A stretch of DNA of 48,250 nt from a virus. Shown one piece after another: positions 39,533 to 47,672 of the stretch. The stretch is taken from the IMG/VR virus record IMGVR_UViG_3300028840_001102, positions 1 through 48,250 of that record; one strand, written 5' to 3'. A model generated the notes under the pieces. It saw only the letters and a program-made list of their open reading frames with translations. It was not told the origin of the DNA and did not search any database. How positions within the stretch are numbered: position 1 is the stretch's first letter; every line of letters begins with the position of its first letter. A program made the translations under genes and the position numbers.

Positions 39533-40752
39533 TGATTGGGGCGATACCCAATCCTACGTTTGTTGAGGCTCTAGCGTGCATGCATTCGGGCGGCCGTGTG
39601 AGCGAAGCCCCAGAGCTTTGGCGGGGGTTACGTGGGCTCTGGGCACCTGTCGTCGGTGTACAAGGGGATGTCCTGCACGATCTAAGCGGGTACAGCCGTG
39701 ACGGTGCGCTGACAGGAATGGACATTGCTACAGATTGGGTTGTATGTTCACAGGGCCATACGCTTGATTTTGATGGGACAGACGATTATATAGCAATACC
39801 GGGATTGCACCTCGGATCAGCAATGAGCGTTATCACGACTATACGCTTTGATGATTTGAGCAAATCGCGAGCGATTGTTGGGGAATTTGCCGCGCCGGGT
39901 AATACGTGGCTTATTTATTACTGGATCGGGGGTGGCGGAGATCGCATCTCGCTCTGGGACGGGTCTGACACGTACTGTGTCGGCCCGGCTGTTAGTACTT
40001 GGTTAGAGTTGGCGGTTGTCAATGATAGCCACGGGTGCCAAATATACTTTGATGGCGAACCGCAATCCATGAATGGGGGGGCTCAGTCGTGGTCTCAGGG
40101 CACGGACGAATTGCGTATCGGATGCTGGACCGGGTACTACCTAGATGGAGCAATAGCGCGGTTAGCTGTATACGACCGTGCGCTCTCAACAGCCGAGGTT
40201 GCGGCTCACTATTCGGATCCTTTGGGTATGTTGCGGCCTAGTAGTGGGTTAATCGTTTCCGTGCCGTCCGGCACGTCTTATGATGTTACAATAGCAGAGG
40301 CCGCCGGTGTTGCGGATACAGTATCCGGAGCATTGTCTGCTGTTGGCTCTGTTGCGGAATCTGCTAGTATTCAAGATGCCGTAAGTGGCTTAGTTGATTG
40401 GACCGTAACGCTATCCTTCACGCCTTCTATCGGGGACGCTGTAACGGCTTCTGCCCAGTTTGTTGGTACCGTAGCAGAGGCCGCAGCCCTTGCTGATACT
40501 GTGGCAGGTGTTGGGGATATGACGCTATCAGTTGACGAGGCGCTCGGGGTTACGGATGCTGTGGCGTCCCTAGTTGAGATAGACCTGGCCGTGCTTGAAA
40601 CTGTCACGGTAACTTGTACTATAAGTGGCGTTGTAGCGGACCAAGTCATTACGTACGAGGTTATTCAACTTAGCGGCGCAGACATTCTACATACGTTAGA
40701 TGCTGCCCAGATCAGCCTAATACTGTCAGACGAGACATTTACGTTGGAGTAG
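39532..40752 (+). CDS. LamG-domain virion protein with C-terminal repeats
   Basis: A 406-aa protein starting at GTG 39532 with TGAGGAG upstream. Residues ~40-235 are a LamG/concanavalin-like jelly roll: HTLDFDGTDDYIAIPG, then GYYLDGAIARLAVYDRALST with EVAAHYSDP. Such domains bind glycans. Residues ~250-380 carry degenerate repeats with the core E-a-a-g-x-x-D-t-V-s (EAAGVADTVSG, ESASIQDAVSG, EAAALADTVAG, EALGVTDAVAS), as in surface-exposed stalks. It could decorate the head or tail and bind host or environmental polysaccharide. Its position right after the glycosylation cassette suggests a link, but that is inference. Confidence 0.8.
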   Translation: MIGAIPNPTFVEALACMHSGGRVSEAPELWRGLRGLWAPVVGVQGDVLHDLSGYSRDGALTGMDIATDWVVCSQGHTLDFDGTDDYIAIPGLHLGSAMSVITTIRFDDLSKSRAIVGEFAAPGNTWLIYYWIGGGGDRISLWDGSDTYCVGPAVSTWLELAVVNDSHGCQIYFDGEPQSMNGGAQSWSQGTDELRIGCWTGYYLDGAIARLAVYDRALSTAEVAAHYSDPLGMLRPSSGLIVSVPSGTSYDVTIAEAAGVADTVSGALSAVGSVAESASIQDAVSGLVDWTVTLSFTPSIGDAVTASAQFVGTVAEAAALADTVAGVGDMTLSVDEALGVTDAVASLVEIDLAVLETVTVTCTISGVVADQVITYEVIQLSGADILHTLDAAQISLILSDETFTLE

Positions 40753-40753
40753 T

Positions 40754-41350
40754 ATGATGCTGGAAAACATCAAGGCCAAGGGTACATATCACATTGAATG
40801 CATCCGGCATTACTGCCCGTGTTGTGACGAGGTTGTCAATCCAGTAAGAGTTGAAGGGTTGGAATTCCCGCTAGGGTGGAAATGTGTTTGCGGATGGGAA
40901 GGCCCGAATCCGGTATCCCGCAAAATCTGGGATGATACTATCCAGAATACTGTAATGACTGCCGGCATGAATCATATGCTGGATACAGAGTTTCATGCGT
41001 CGGCTCAATCTGCTACCTGGTACGTTGGTTTGATTAGGGATGATAACTATAGTTCGATTAGTGCCAATGACACGTTGGCTTCTCATGCCGGATGGGAAGA
41101 AGGGGACGAGTATTCAGGCAATAGAAAAGAGTTTGTTGAAGCCGCGGCTTCTGGTGGTGCAATCACTAACTCTGCAAACAAGGCGGCGTTTTCCATTAAC
41201 GCTACAGAGACCATGAAGGGCGGCATGCTTTGTAATGCCGAGTCAGGCACTAGTGGAACGCTCTTTAGTGCCGGCCTCTTTTCGGAAGGCGATAGGGCAG
41301 TTGTCAATGGTGATACGATCAACGTCGCTATTACTATTACATTGAGCTAG
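40754..41350 (+). CDS. Virion protein with N-terminal zinc ribbon
   Basis: A 198-aa protein; ATG 40754 or 40757, both after TTGGAG. The N-terminal ~45 aa hold CPCC and CVCGW, a zinc ribbon. The rest matches a pattern I know from phage structural proteins: NTVMTAGMNHMLDTEFHASA, WYVGLIRDD, SHAGWEEGDEYSGNRKEF and GTLFSAGLFSEGDRAVVNGD. Normally this body occurs without a zinc ribbon, so the ribbon looks like an added domain. Confidence 0.7.
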   Translation: MMLENIKAKGTYHIECIRHYCPCCDEVVNPVRVEGLEFPLGWKCVCGWEGPNPVSRKIWDDTIQNTVMTAGMNHMLDTEFHASAQSATWYVGLIRDDNYSSISANDTLASHAGWEEGDEYSGNRKEFVEAAASGGAITNSANKAAFSINATETMKGGMLCNAESGTSGTLFSAGLFSEGDRAVVNGDTINVAITITLS

Positions 41351-41354
41351 TACT

Positions 41355-41675
41355 ATGGCAGATCGTATAGTAATCAAAAACCCGCTGACCGCAAATGAAA
41401 AGCGGGCTTGGCAGCTTAATATCACAAAACGCAATAGCGGGGGTGCTACGCCTGCGGAGGTAAGTTCTAAGGTCTTTACTTCGGACGGCACTGATGTTAC
41501 AAGTACGTGTTTGGCCGGGAGTTTCAGTGCTACTACGAGCGTTATAACAACGCCATACGTTCAGGCGTTGACGGCAAATACTGAGTACGAATTGCAGTTG
41601 GTCTATACGATTGGGACTAATCAGTACGAAACGTCAATCATGTTCCGTTGTGAAGAAGCCGGGTATGCATCATGA
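41355..41675 (+). CDS. Small beta-rich virion protein (Ig-like)
   Basis: A 106-aa protein starting at ATG 41355. The sequence reads as a small Ig/Fn3-like beta sandwich: KRAWQLNITKRNSGGATPAE, SVITTPYVQALTANTEYELQ then LVYTIGTNQYETSIMFRCEE. Such small proteins are common decoration or connector accessories. Its stop overlaps the next gene (ATGA). Confidence 0.65.
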   Translation: MADRIVIKNPLTANEKRAWQLNITKRNSGGATPAEVSSKVFTSDGTDVTSTCLAGSFSATTSVITTPYVQALTANTEYELQLVYTIGTNQYETSIMFRCEEAGYAS

Positions 41676-42265
41676 GTATAGTTACAGACAGACAGGTTGT
41701 CCATTATATTGGGGCTGAAGACGAGGACGAAATGGTAGCTCTGATTAGGGCTGCCGTTGAAGAACGCGTGGTAGCTTATGCAGAAAGACCATTTGAAGCA
41801 ACGGCACGCACTTGGTATCTTGACGGGTCTAACCTGGACAAGATATGGCTTCCCGAGCCTCTAGCTTCAACGCCTTCTGAAGTCAATGTTGATACCGGCC
41901 GGACATGGGCATCGGCAACAGCAAAAACGCACGGGACTGATTATGTCTGGCGTAGCGAGGAACCTAGTACATTGCTCGCATTGGCTACGGTATGGACGCA
42001 TTATCCCTATTGTATCAAAGTGACTGGTACAGTAGGATATACGGCAGACAGCATGCCGAGTGATATTAAGCTTGTATGCCTAAAGGAATGCGCTCTGGCC
42101 TATAGCCAGATGAAGCGATCCCAAAAGGGGGATGACGTTGTCAGGTCCCAAAACGTCGAGCATTGGGACGTGACATATTTGGAAGATATGGAATTGAGCA
42201 CTGCTGCAAAGCAAGTGCTTAAAAGATATGCCGCCAATCCTGACTCTGTATATATCTATCATTAA
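41672..42265 (+). CDS. Head-tail connector (adaptor) protein
   Basis: A 197-aa protein. DEDEMVALIRAAVEERVVAY then AERPFEATARTWYLDGSNLD is the typical pattern of gp6/gp15-like connectors: a helical N-terminus, a beta insertion (LDKIWLPEPLASTPSEV), IKVTGTVGYTADSMPSDIKL and C-terminal helices. It forms a ring under the portal. Order after capsid and before the stopper supports this. Confidence 0.8.
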   Translation: MSIVTDRQVVHYIGAEDEDEMVALIRAAVEERVVAYAERPFEATARTWYLDGSNLDKIWLPEPLASTPSEVNVDTGRTWASATAKTHGTDYVWRSEEPSTLLALATVWTHYPYCIKVTGTVGYTADSMPSDIKLVCLKECALAYSQMKRSQKGDDVVRSQNVEHWDVTYLEDMELSTAAKQVLKRYAANPDSVYIYH

Positions 42266-42271
42266 GACGTC

Positions 42272-42619
42272 ATGGACACGCGCAGATTTACTGACTCCGT
42301 AACTGTAAGGCGCAGCACTAATACGACCCTTGATGGGGGTTTCGTAGAGGAGTCCTTTGCGGACCAACATACGTGCAAGGGGAAGTTGATACTAAAGACC
42401 CCATCTAGTATGGTAGACCACGCCGGCCAGATAGTGGAATATAACGGGGTGTTGTTTGTCAAGCCGGACGAGGATATCCGGCCACGCATTGGGACACAGC
42501 AACGGGACATGGTCAAAGTCGGTGATATAGAATACCTGGTGCACGTGGTGCAACAGGACAACATTGATGGCAATAGGTTTCGTGTTTGCTACCTTCAGGC
42601 CTTAGGGGCTCCTCACTAA
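42272..42619 (+). CDS. Head-tail joining / stopper protein
   Basis: A 115-aa protein starting at ATG 42272. Beta-rich with FTDSVTVRRSTNTTLDGGFV, QIVEYNGVLFVKPDEDI, then MVKVGDIEYLVHVVQQDN, resembling SPP1 gp16/HK97 head-closure proteins (Gp5/FII-like beta-barrel). It is located directly after the adaptor, the conserved position of the stopper. Confidence 0.75.
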   Translation: MDTRRFTDSVTVRRSTNTTLDGGFVEESFADQHTCKGKLILKTPSSMVDHAGQIVEYNGVLFVKPDEDIRPRIGTQQRDMVKVGDIEYLVHVVQQDNIDGNRFRVCYLQALGAPH

Positions 42620-42843
42620 TGCCGGAACATGCGCATACTTGGGCTCTCCCATGGTTTGATTGCACAGAAGATAAGTGTACGCATCGGGGGGTCTGCGTAT
42701 ACGCTAAGCGGGCGGTTATTTGTGGACCTAGCAAGAACGCAAAAGAGTTTGTCCCTTACCTTGCAATAGAGATAGTAGAGTCAGACATTCTAGGCCGGTA
42801 TCAACAAGCTGTATGTAGAGATTGGAAATCCAGTGGCTCTTAG
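42619..42843 (+). CDS. Small Cys-rich protein in the connector region
   Basis: A 74-aa protein starting at ATG 42619, overlapping the previous stop (TAATG). It has Cys at DCTEDKCTHRGVCVYAKR and ICGPS, likely a zinc site, with a His nearby. A small Cys-rich protein here is not a standard member of the connector set. It overlaps the next gene by 11 bases. Role unknown. Confidence 0.55.
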   Translation: MPEHAHTWALPWFDCTEDKCTHRGVCVYAKRAVICGPSKNAKEFVPYLAIEIVESDILGRYQQAVCRDWKSSGS

Positions 42844-43408
42844 CCCTAGTGCTGTTGCAAAGATTCTGCAAGTCAGGGTGATTGATGTTGACCGGTTGCA
42901 GGCCAATCTACGCTTTTGTGCCAGATACTTTCCGCAAGAAACTCAGAAGGCTATGGGCCGTGTTACCATGCAATGGGCTGGAAGGGCTGCTAAGTATGCT
43001 CCAATTAGGGCGACGCGCCGTAAAGGCGAGCCTGGCGTCCGGAGATGGGGTGAAACCCTGTACCCGCCGTTCTACAATAAGGGGCCTCGTGGTGGAACAG
43101 GTACAGGACGAGGGCAACTTAGAGCCGGTACCAAGGGCAAGGTTATTGCCAAACGAGGCGTTATTGTTGGTATGGTCTATAACTATGTACCGTATGCTTC
43201 CTATATTGAGTTTGGAACTCAAGACATTGCGGGCGGTAAGGTTTTGCGGTGGACACCCGGCAGCCCTGCAATCAAAAAGTGGAAGTGGCGCATTCCAGGG
43301 AAAACAAATCCTCGCGGACAAATGCCGTTTATTAGAAGTCAGCTACCTATGGCAAGGGATCAACTAGTAAAGGTCTATGATAGGCTGCTAAGAAAGGTAA
43401 CATCATAA
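42833..43408 (+). CDS. Tail completion / HK97 gp10-like connector protein
   Basis: A 191-aa protein starting at GTG 42833, overlapping the previous gene. A helical N-terminus (DVDRLQANLRFCARYFPQET) is followed by a beta/basic segment (RAAKYAPIRATRRKGEPGV) and VPYASYIEFGTQDIAGGKVL, the 'veFGT' motif of HK97 gp10-type tail-completion proteins. Order (stopper, gp10-like, terminator, tube) is standard. Confidence 0.8.
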   Translation: MALSPSAVAKILQVRVIDVDRLQANLRFCARYFPQETQKAMGRVTMQWAGRAAKYAPIRATRRKGEPGVRRWGETLYPPFYNKGPRGGTGTGRGQLRAGTKGKVIAKRGVIVGMVYNYVPYASYIEFGTQDIAGGKVLRWTPGSPAIKKWKWRIPGKTNPRGQMPFIRSQLPMARDQLVKVYDRLLRKVTS

Positions 43409-43409
43409 C

Positions 43410-43862
43410 ATGGCGGATTTCAGAACGGCATTCAGGACGAACTTTCTAGCAGTGATTACGGGTGATAGCACCTTGACGGATCTGCTTGGTAACGGTGCGT
43501 CAAGTGTCTTCTATGCATTGCCGGCAGAAACCGCGCAGTATCCTTGTATGGCCTATATGGTAACAGGCATGACACCTGAAGGGCCATTAACTCCACGGAC
43601 TCCCTATATTCTGGCAATAGACTTGGAGATACATGCGCGGAATCCTAATGACGGGGATGATATTCAGGGTGCACTTGAGACATTGATTGAAGGCGATTCA
43701 TTTGCAGAACAAACGTTGAGTGACTCTGACGTTACGGTCCTATCTCTTGACATGGTAGGCGATTGGGATTTCAGTCTCGATCCCAGACACCTTGCCAGAT
43801 CTCAGGTCGTGGAAATCCGGACGCTATCTATAGCGGCCAAAATCTGTCCGACGCCCGCTTAA
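43410..43862 (+). CDS. Tail terminator / completion protein
   Basis: A 150-aa protein starting at ATG 43410. Early helix FRTAFRTNFLAVITGDSTLT, then SVFYALPAETAQYPCMAYMV, and a beta sheet with LAIDLEIHARNPNDGDDIQG. This matches the tail terminator/DUF3168-like fold that caps the tail tube next to the connector. Position directly before the tube protein supports it. Confidence 0.75.
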   Translation: MADFRTAFRTNFLAVITGDSTLTDLLGNGASSVFYALPAETAQYPCMAYMVTGMTPEGPLTPRTPYILAIDLEIHARNPNDGDDIQGALETLIEGDSFAEQTLSDSDVTVLSLDMVGDWDFSLDPRHLARSQVVEIRTLSIAAKICPTPA

Positions 43863-43879
43863 TTGAGAGGAGTAGTGTT

Positions 43880-44395
43880 ATGGCTCTGGACGCAAGTCTA
43901 GCTGCTGCTGTTGCTCGGATGAAGGATAACCCTGTTGAGGTTACCCTTGGATCTCTAGAGATTCCGTGCGAGAGTGCCGACATCACATTCAGTACTGAAG
44001 TGATTAAGGTTGCCCACCCCGTCGTTGGTGCTTACGAGGCTTATGTAAGTAGTGGTGAAATTCGTGTTGCACTTACGGTGCCTGAGGAGTCGGTTGATCT
44101 CTTTACGTTGCTTAACCCAGATGGTTATGACCATACCGCTACCGCCATTGGGTTTGGTAACATTGCAGGGACTTCGCTCAGGTCTAGTGCGCAACAGCTT
44201 ACAATCCGTCCTTATAATCTTCGTGCTGTTGAGACTACCAAGCTTGTGATTTGGAAGGCATACGTTGACGGTGATATTCAAAAGATTATGGGCAAAGAAG
44301 GTTCTGCGTTTGTTATCACATTCGCCAGTCTGGCCGATGCAGACAAGGCCGATGGCGATTTGCACGGTAGATTGACCCTTCCCGCTCGTTCGTAA
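43880..44395 (+). CDS. Major tail tube protein
   Basis: A 171-aa protein; ATG 43880 is fixed by GAGAGGAG just upstream. Beta-rich, Ala/Val-rich with VEVTLGSLEIPCESADITFS, AYEAYVSSGEIRVALTVPEE and GKEGSAFVITFASLADADKA. Tail-tube proteins are ~150-250 aa and lie between the terminator and the frameshifting chaperones, as here. It assembles into the tube around the tape measure. Confidence 0.8.
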   Translation: MALDASLAAAVARMKDNPVEVTLGSLEIPCESADITFSTEVIKVAHPVVGAYEAYVSSGEIRVALTVPEESVDLFTLLNPDGYDHTATAIGFGNIAGTSLRSSAQQLTIRPYNLRAVETTKLVIWKAYVDGDIQKIMGKEGSAFVITFASLADADKADGDLHGRLTLPARS

Positions 44396-44421
44396 TCTGT
44401 ACTTTAGAGGAGCGTATTATC

Positions 44422-44910
44422 ATGCTGGAGTTGGAAGGTATAGGAACATTCAATGTCCGGCGGCCTAACTGCTATGGCGTCCGTCTTGTACTGATGGCTA
44501 TTGACTTCGGCCATATAGTAGACAAACTAGAAGGTTGGGAAGTTGTAGCAGAGGCGCAAGGGGACGAGGCCGCCGGCAAGGCTGCTCTTGCTTGGTTAGG
44601 TCAACGGCTGTCAGTTTTTGGCCCTATTATGGCAGACCTTGGGCCTGCCCTAGTCTGCGCTCTTTGTGTGCCGTTAGAAGATATCAACGAGTGTAATTCA
44701 AAGAAAGGCGAACACCGCGTCGGCTTTGATGACGAGACACAGTGTCTTGACTTGGCCGATGTCAGATCCAAGATACCTTGGGACTTTGCCCTCGAAGTAT
44801 TGCAAGAGGCACAATCTACCGGCGTGCTAGGGAAGTTTGTTGAGAACATAAAAAACGTCTTGGGCCTGACTCTGAAAGCGAAAGCGAATCAGGTGTCAGG
44901 CACAGAGTAG
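44422..44910 (+). CDS. Tail assembly chaperone, short form (G-like)
   Basis: A 162-aa protein starting at ATG 44422 with AGAGGAG upstream. It lies between tube and tape measure, the invariant place of the G/GT chaperones. The body is alpha/beta (RRPNCYGVRLVLMAIDFGHI; GKAALAWLGQRLSVFGPIMA). Near its end it contains the heptamer A AAA AAC in frame (44850-44856), a canonical -1 slippery site, so a fraction of ribosomes will enter the other frame and make a longer product. The short form is made when no shift occurs. Confidence 0.85.
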   Translation: MLELEGIGTFNVRRPNCYGVRLVLMAIDFGHIVDKLEGWEVVAEAQGDEAAGKAALAWLGQRLSVFGPIMADLGPALVCALCVPLEDINECNSKKGEHRVGFDDETQCLDLADVRSKIPWDFALEVLQEAQSTGVLGKFVENIKNVLGLTLKAKANQVSGTE

Positions 44911-45263
44911 ACTACCTATCAATACTAGATGAATGGGTATACAACGGTGCTGTGATATTGAGTCAAATACCTGCGGTTGTCTGGCGTATGCCCTTAGATG
45001 ACCTGCTAGGGGTAATCAAAGCCGGTAGGCAGCAGGCCTGTCTATTGGCGGTTCGGATTGCGGCCGCAGCACTGGGCGGCCAGGAAGGGCTCAACGCTGT
45101 GCTGTCAGGGACATTGTGGCAGGTTAGGCCTCGTAGCCTGGAAGAACGCTACGGTAGGCGCTTGGCCGAGCATATGCGTGCACAGATAGCACGTAGCAGA
45201 GCCCGTATTGCGGCGTGGTCAGAGAACCGCCGAAAACGAAAGGCGTTGCAAGGTGAGTTATAA
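44422..45263 (+). CDS. Tail assembly chaperone, -1 frameshift fusion (GT-like)
   Basis: The long form is read in the first frame to AAC (44854-44856) and, after a -1 slip, in the second frame from 44856 to the stop at 45261-45263, giving about 280 aa. The second frame is open from 44844, so it covers the slippery site. It has no ribosome site or good start of its own; the first usable codon, GTG 44952, is inside the conserved-looking part. The T part contains EWVYNGAVILSQIPAVVWRM, LAVRIAAAALGGQEGLNAVL and a basic end (RIAAWSENRRKRKALQ). This repeats the lambda G/GT design, where the fusion guides tube assembly on the tape measure. Confidence 0.85.
44850..44856 (+). promoter_or_regulatory. -1 ribosomal frameshift site A AAA AAC
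   Basis: The heptamer X XXY YYZ is in frame with the short chaperone (ATA AAA AAC GTC). A slip of one base continues in the overlapping frame. The sequence downstream is not obviously a strong stem, so a pseudoknot or stem has not been shown. Confidence 0.85.
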
Positions 45264-45654
45264 CGTAACGCAGACTCTAGTTAAGGGTGCCACGACGTTA
45301 ACTATTCCATTCCCGGAAGCACCTGGGTATACTTGCACCCCGAGGCGTGGCCAGTCTGTACAAACAACATGGGGCGGTGCGTTACGTGTTGCAGATCGTA
45401 ACACGGAGTGGTTTGAAACTGCGTTTGCCGTTGTTATGGAGCGTGACAATGCTGGCAATACCGATATCGTTGCACTCGAGGCGTTTATGCAGGATACTAT
45501 TAAGCATAGCCTATATAGTTTCACTTGGACTGATATACGTGGTACTGCGCATAGCTCGGCACGTTTGATTGAGTCCCCCACTATAGAACCGATAAGTGGC
45601 AATCTGGCCAGGGTATCGTTGAAGATCCGGACTTCTGAAATGGTGTTCAACTAA
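45253..45654 (+). CDS. Minor tail protein, unknown
   Basis: A 133-aa protein; GTG 45253 is the best start, with AAAGG upstream and an 11-base overlap with the chaperone fusion stop. Beta-rich: QTLVKGATTLTIPFPEAPGY, NTEWFETAFAVVMERDNAGN, SLYSFTWTDIRGTAHSSARL. It lies between chaperones and tape measure, where minor tail or distal-tail proteins occur. A Dit-like role is possible but not certain. Confidence 0.6.
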   Translation: MSYNVTQTLVKGATTLTIPFPEAPGYTCTPRRGQSVQTTWGGALRVADRNTEWFETAFAVVMERDNAGNTDIVALEAFMQDTIKHSLYSFTWTDIRGTAHSSARLIESPTIEPISGNLARVSLKIRTSEMVFN

Positions 45655-47672
45655 TGCCTAGAGACAAACGAGTAGAAGTTGAATTAGTCGCCAAGATTGG
45701 GCGATTTGTCGGGGGTCTCAAGAAGGGTGCCGGAGCATTAGCTAAGTTTGGAAAACAAGGCGCGGCCAGATTAGGGGTTATCGCTAATGGACTTGGTAGT
45801 ATGGTCAAGTCTGCTGCCAAGTGGGGTGCCGGTATTGTTGCTGCCGGAGCTGCTGCCGCATATGGATTGGTTAAGGTTGCTCGTGTTGGCGAAGATACCC
45901 AGAAGGCTTTGGGCGAGTTGGCTTCACTCGGTATCAAGGATCTTGGGGCACTCGAAGATGCTGCAAAGGATTTCACTAATACCTTTGGAGGTACAAAGGC
46001 TGATTTTATATCGGCAAGTTATGATATCAAAAGCGCATTGTCTAACCTGAGTGATGCTGCCGTTGGTGGGTTCACTAAGGTTGCAGCATTGACAGCAAAG
46101 GCAACAAAGGCCGCCGTTGGGGAGATGACAAATCTTTTTGCGGTGGCTTATGGAATCTATAAAGACCAGTTTAAAAGCATGTCTGATATGGACTTTGCGG
46201 ACATGCTTTCAGGCGGGATATCTCAGGCCGTCAAGATGTTTCGGACAACTGGTCCCGAAATGCAGCAGGCTATCAGTACATTAGGGGCAACTGCTACTCA
46301 GGCCGGGATGGAGATGGCAGAGCAGTTTGCCGTACTGGGGATGCTACAAAAGACCATGTCCGGTTCTGAAGCCGGCACGGCACTCAAGTCATTTGTTATT
46401 GGGGCAGGCAAGGCCGTTAAACAAACGGCAAAGATGATAGATAAGCTTGGCAAAGAAGAAGAGAAGCTAACTAAGGAACGCAAGAAGGCCTCTAAGGGTA
46501 GGCAGAAGGAAATCGATGCTGAGATAAAGGCATTGCGTGATCAGGCAGCAGGGCTTACCAAGTTCGGCGAGTCTTTACTGACTCAGGACGGAAGGTTGCG
46601 AAGCATTACAGAGTTGCTTACTGTAATGCGAAACAGGTACGGCAAGAATGTTACGGGTCTTGGGGATGCTATGAGCAAAGGATCCGCCGTAACAAATGAG
46701 ATGGCTTGGGCACAAATGACGGCAACGGATCGTATAGGGGCTCTGAGTGCGTCCTTTAGAAACGTGATGGAAGAAATTGCCAAAGGCCTTAGACCTACAT
46801 TACTAGACCTAACGGATATACTGCGCAACAGGTTTGTTGCTTGGCAAGACGATGCAAAGGGTTGGGCTGATAGTATCAAGGCCTGGTATGCTACGCATAG
46901 GGACGCAATCAAGGGTTACATTACAGGAGCGCTTGATGCATTTGATAAGTTCAGGACAGAAGGTATTCAGAAGCTCATTGATGCATGGCCCAAGATTGCG
47001 GCCGCTACAACGGCAGCCTGGGACAACCTGAAGTTATTTGTAGCTGATGCTATAGTCAAGATTAAAGCCATATGGGTACATGTGCAACCCATTGCCAAGA
47101 TGATTGGAGAATGGATCAAGGCCAATCCGGCTACGTTTGGGCTCATCTTAGTACTTATCAAAATGGCAACATTGCTTGGGCCAAAGGGGACTATCATAGC
47201 AGGTGTGGTAGCAATAGGGTATCAATTTGGTAAGTGGATTGCCGACATTACAGGACTGAATACACAGCTAGAAAAGCTGTTGGGTTGGCTTACCAAGATT
47301 GCTGTTGAAAAGGCAAAAGCTATTGAACCTGAAAACCTGTTAGGTGTAGCGCAGCCGGCGGGGGAAGGCGGCGAGAATGTAATCACAAGGGGGTTAAAGA
47401 ACATTCTACAACTCTTTACTGCGCCATGGATACATGCCGCAGCAGAACGACTCATGGATTTGAAACCTGAAGAATACGAGGCCTTTGTAAAGGCACAACG
47501 CAGAAAGGAAGGACCTGGACTTGCTCCTGGTACAGTCCAGGTTACTGTGCAAATGGAAGGCGGCGTTATAGGGACAGCCGAGCAAGTAGCCGGTGCTTTG
47601 GCCGCAGGGATCAACTCCCAAATCAAAGACGGCAATATCAAACCGGAGTTAGCTCCTAGTGGTGTAGAGTAA
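45654..47672 (+). CDS. Tape measure protein
   Basis: A 672-aa Ala/Lys/Gly-rich helical protein. It starts at ATG 45654, which overlaps the previous stop. The N-terminal ~80 aa (VELVAKIGRFVGGLKKGAGA) are followed by a hydrophobic stretch (WGAGIVAAGAAAAYGLVKVA), then the PhageMin_Tail-like domain with GLMEAFAVAYG-like MTNLFAVAYGIYKDQFKSMS, QAISTLGATATQAGMEMAEQ and SAVTNEMAWAQMTATDRIGA. A coiled coil (KLGKEEEKLTKERKKASKGR) sits near 265-290, and two further hydrophobic segments (FGLILVLIKMATLLG; TIIAGVVAIGYQFG) near 500-525 may form membrane pores at DNA ejection. By the usual length rule it suggests a tail of about 100 nm. Confidence 0.9.
   Translation: MPRDKRVEVELVAKIGRFVGGLKKGAGALAKFGKQGAARLGVIANGLGSMVKSAAKWGAGIVAAGAAAAYGLVKVARVGEDTQKALGELASLGIKDLGALEDAAKDFTNTFGGTKADFISASYDIKSALSNLSDAAVGGFTKVAALTAKATKAAVGEMTNLFAVAYGIYKDQFKSMSDMDFADMLSGGISQAVKMFRTTGPEMQQAISTLGATATQAGMEMAEQFAVLGMLQKTMSGSEAGTALKSFVIGAGKAVKQTAKMIDKLGKEEEKLTKERKKASKGRQKEIDAEIKALRDQAAGLTKFGESLLTQDGRLRSITELLTVMRNRYGKNVTGLGDAMSKGSAVTNEMAWAQMTATDRIGALSASFRNVMEEIAKGLRPTLLDLTDILRNRFVAWQDDAKGWADSIKAWYATHRDAIKGYITGALDAFDKFRTEGIQKLIDAWPKIAAATTAAWDNLKLFVADAIVKIKAIWVHVQPIAKMIGEWIKANPATFGLILVLIKMATLLGPKGTIIAGVVAIGYQFGKWIADITGLNTQLEKLLGWLTKIAVEKAKAIEPENLLGVAQPAGEGGENVITRGLKNILQLFTAPWIHAAAERLMDLKPEEYEAFVKAQRRKEGPGLAPGTVQVTVQMEGGVIGTAEQVAGALAAGINSQIKDGNIKPELAPSGVE

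Noticed and set aside
44952-45263. Separate 103-aa gene starting at GTG 44952
   Set aside because: No ribosome site; the same frame is open back to 44844, past the in-frame slippery site, so it is the frameshift extension of the chaperone.
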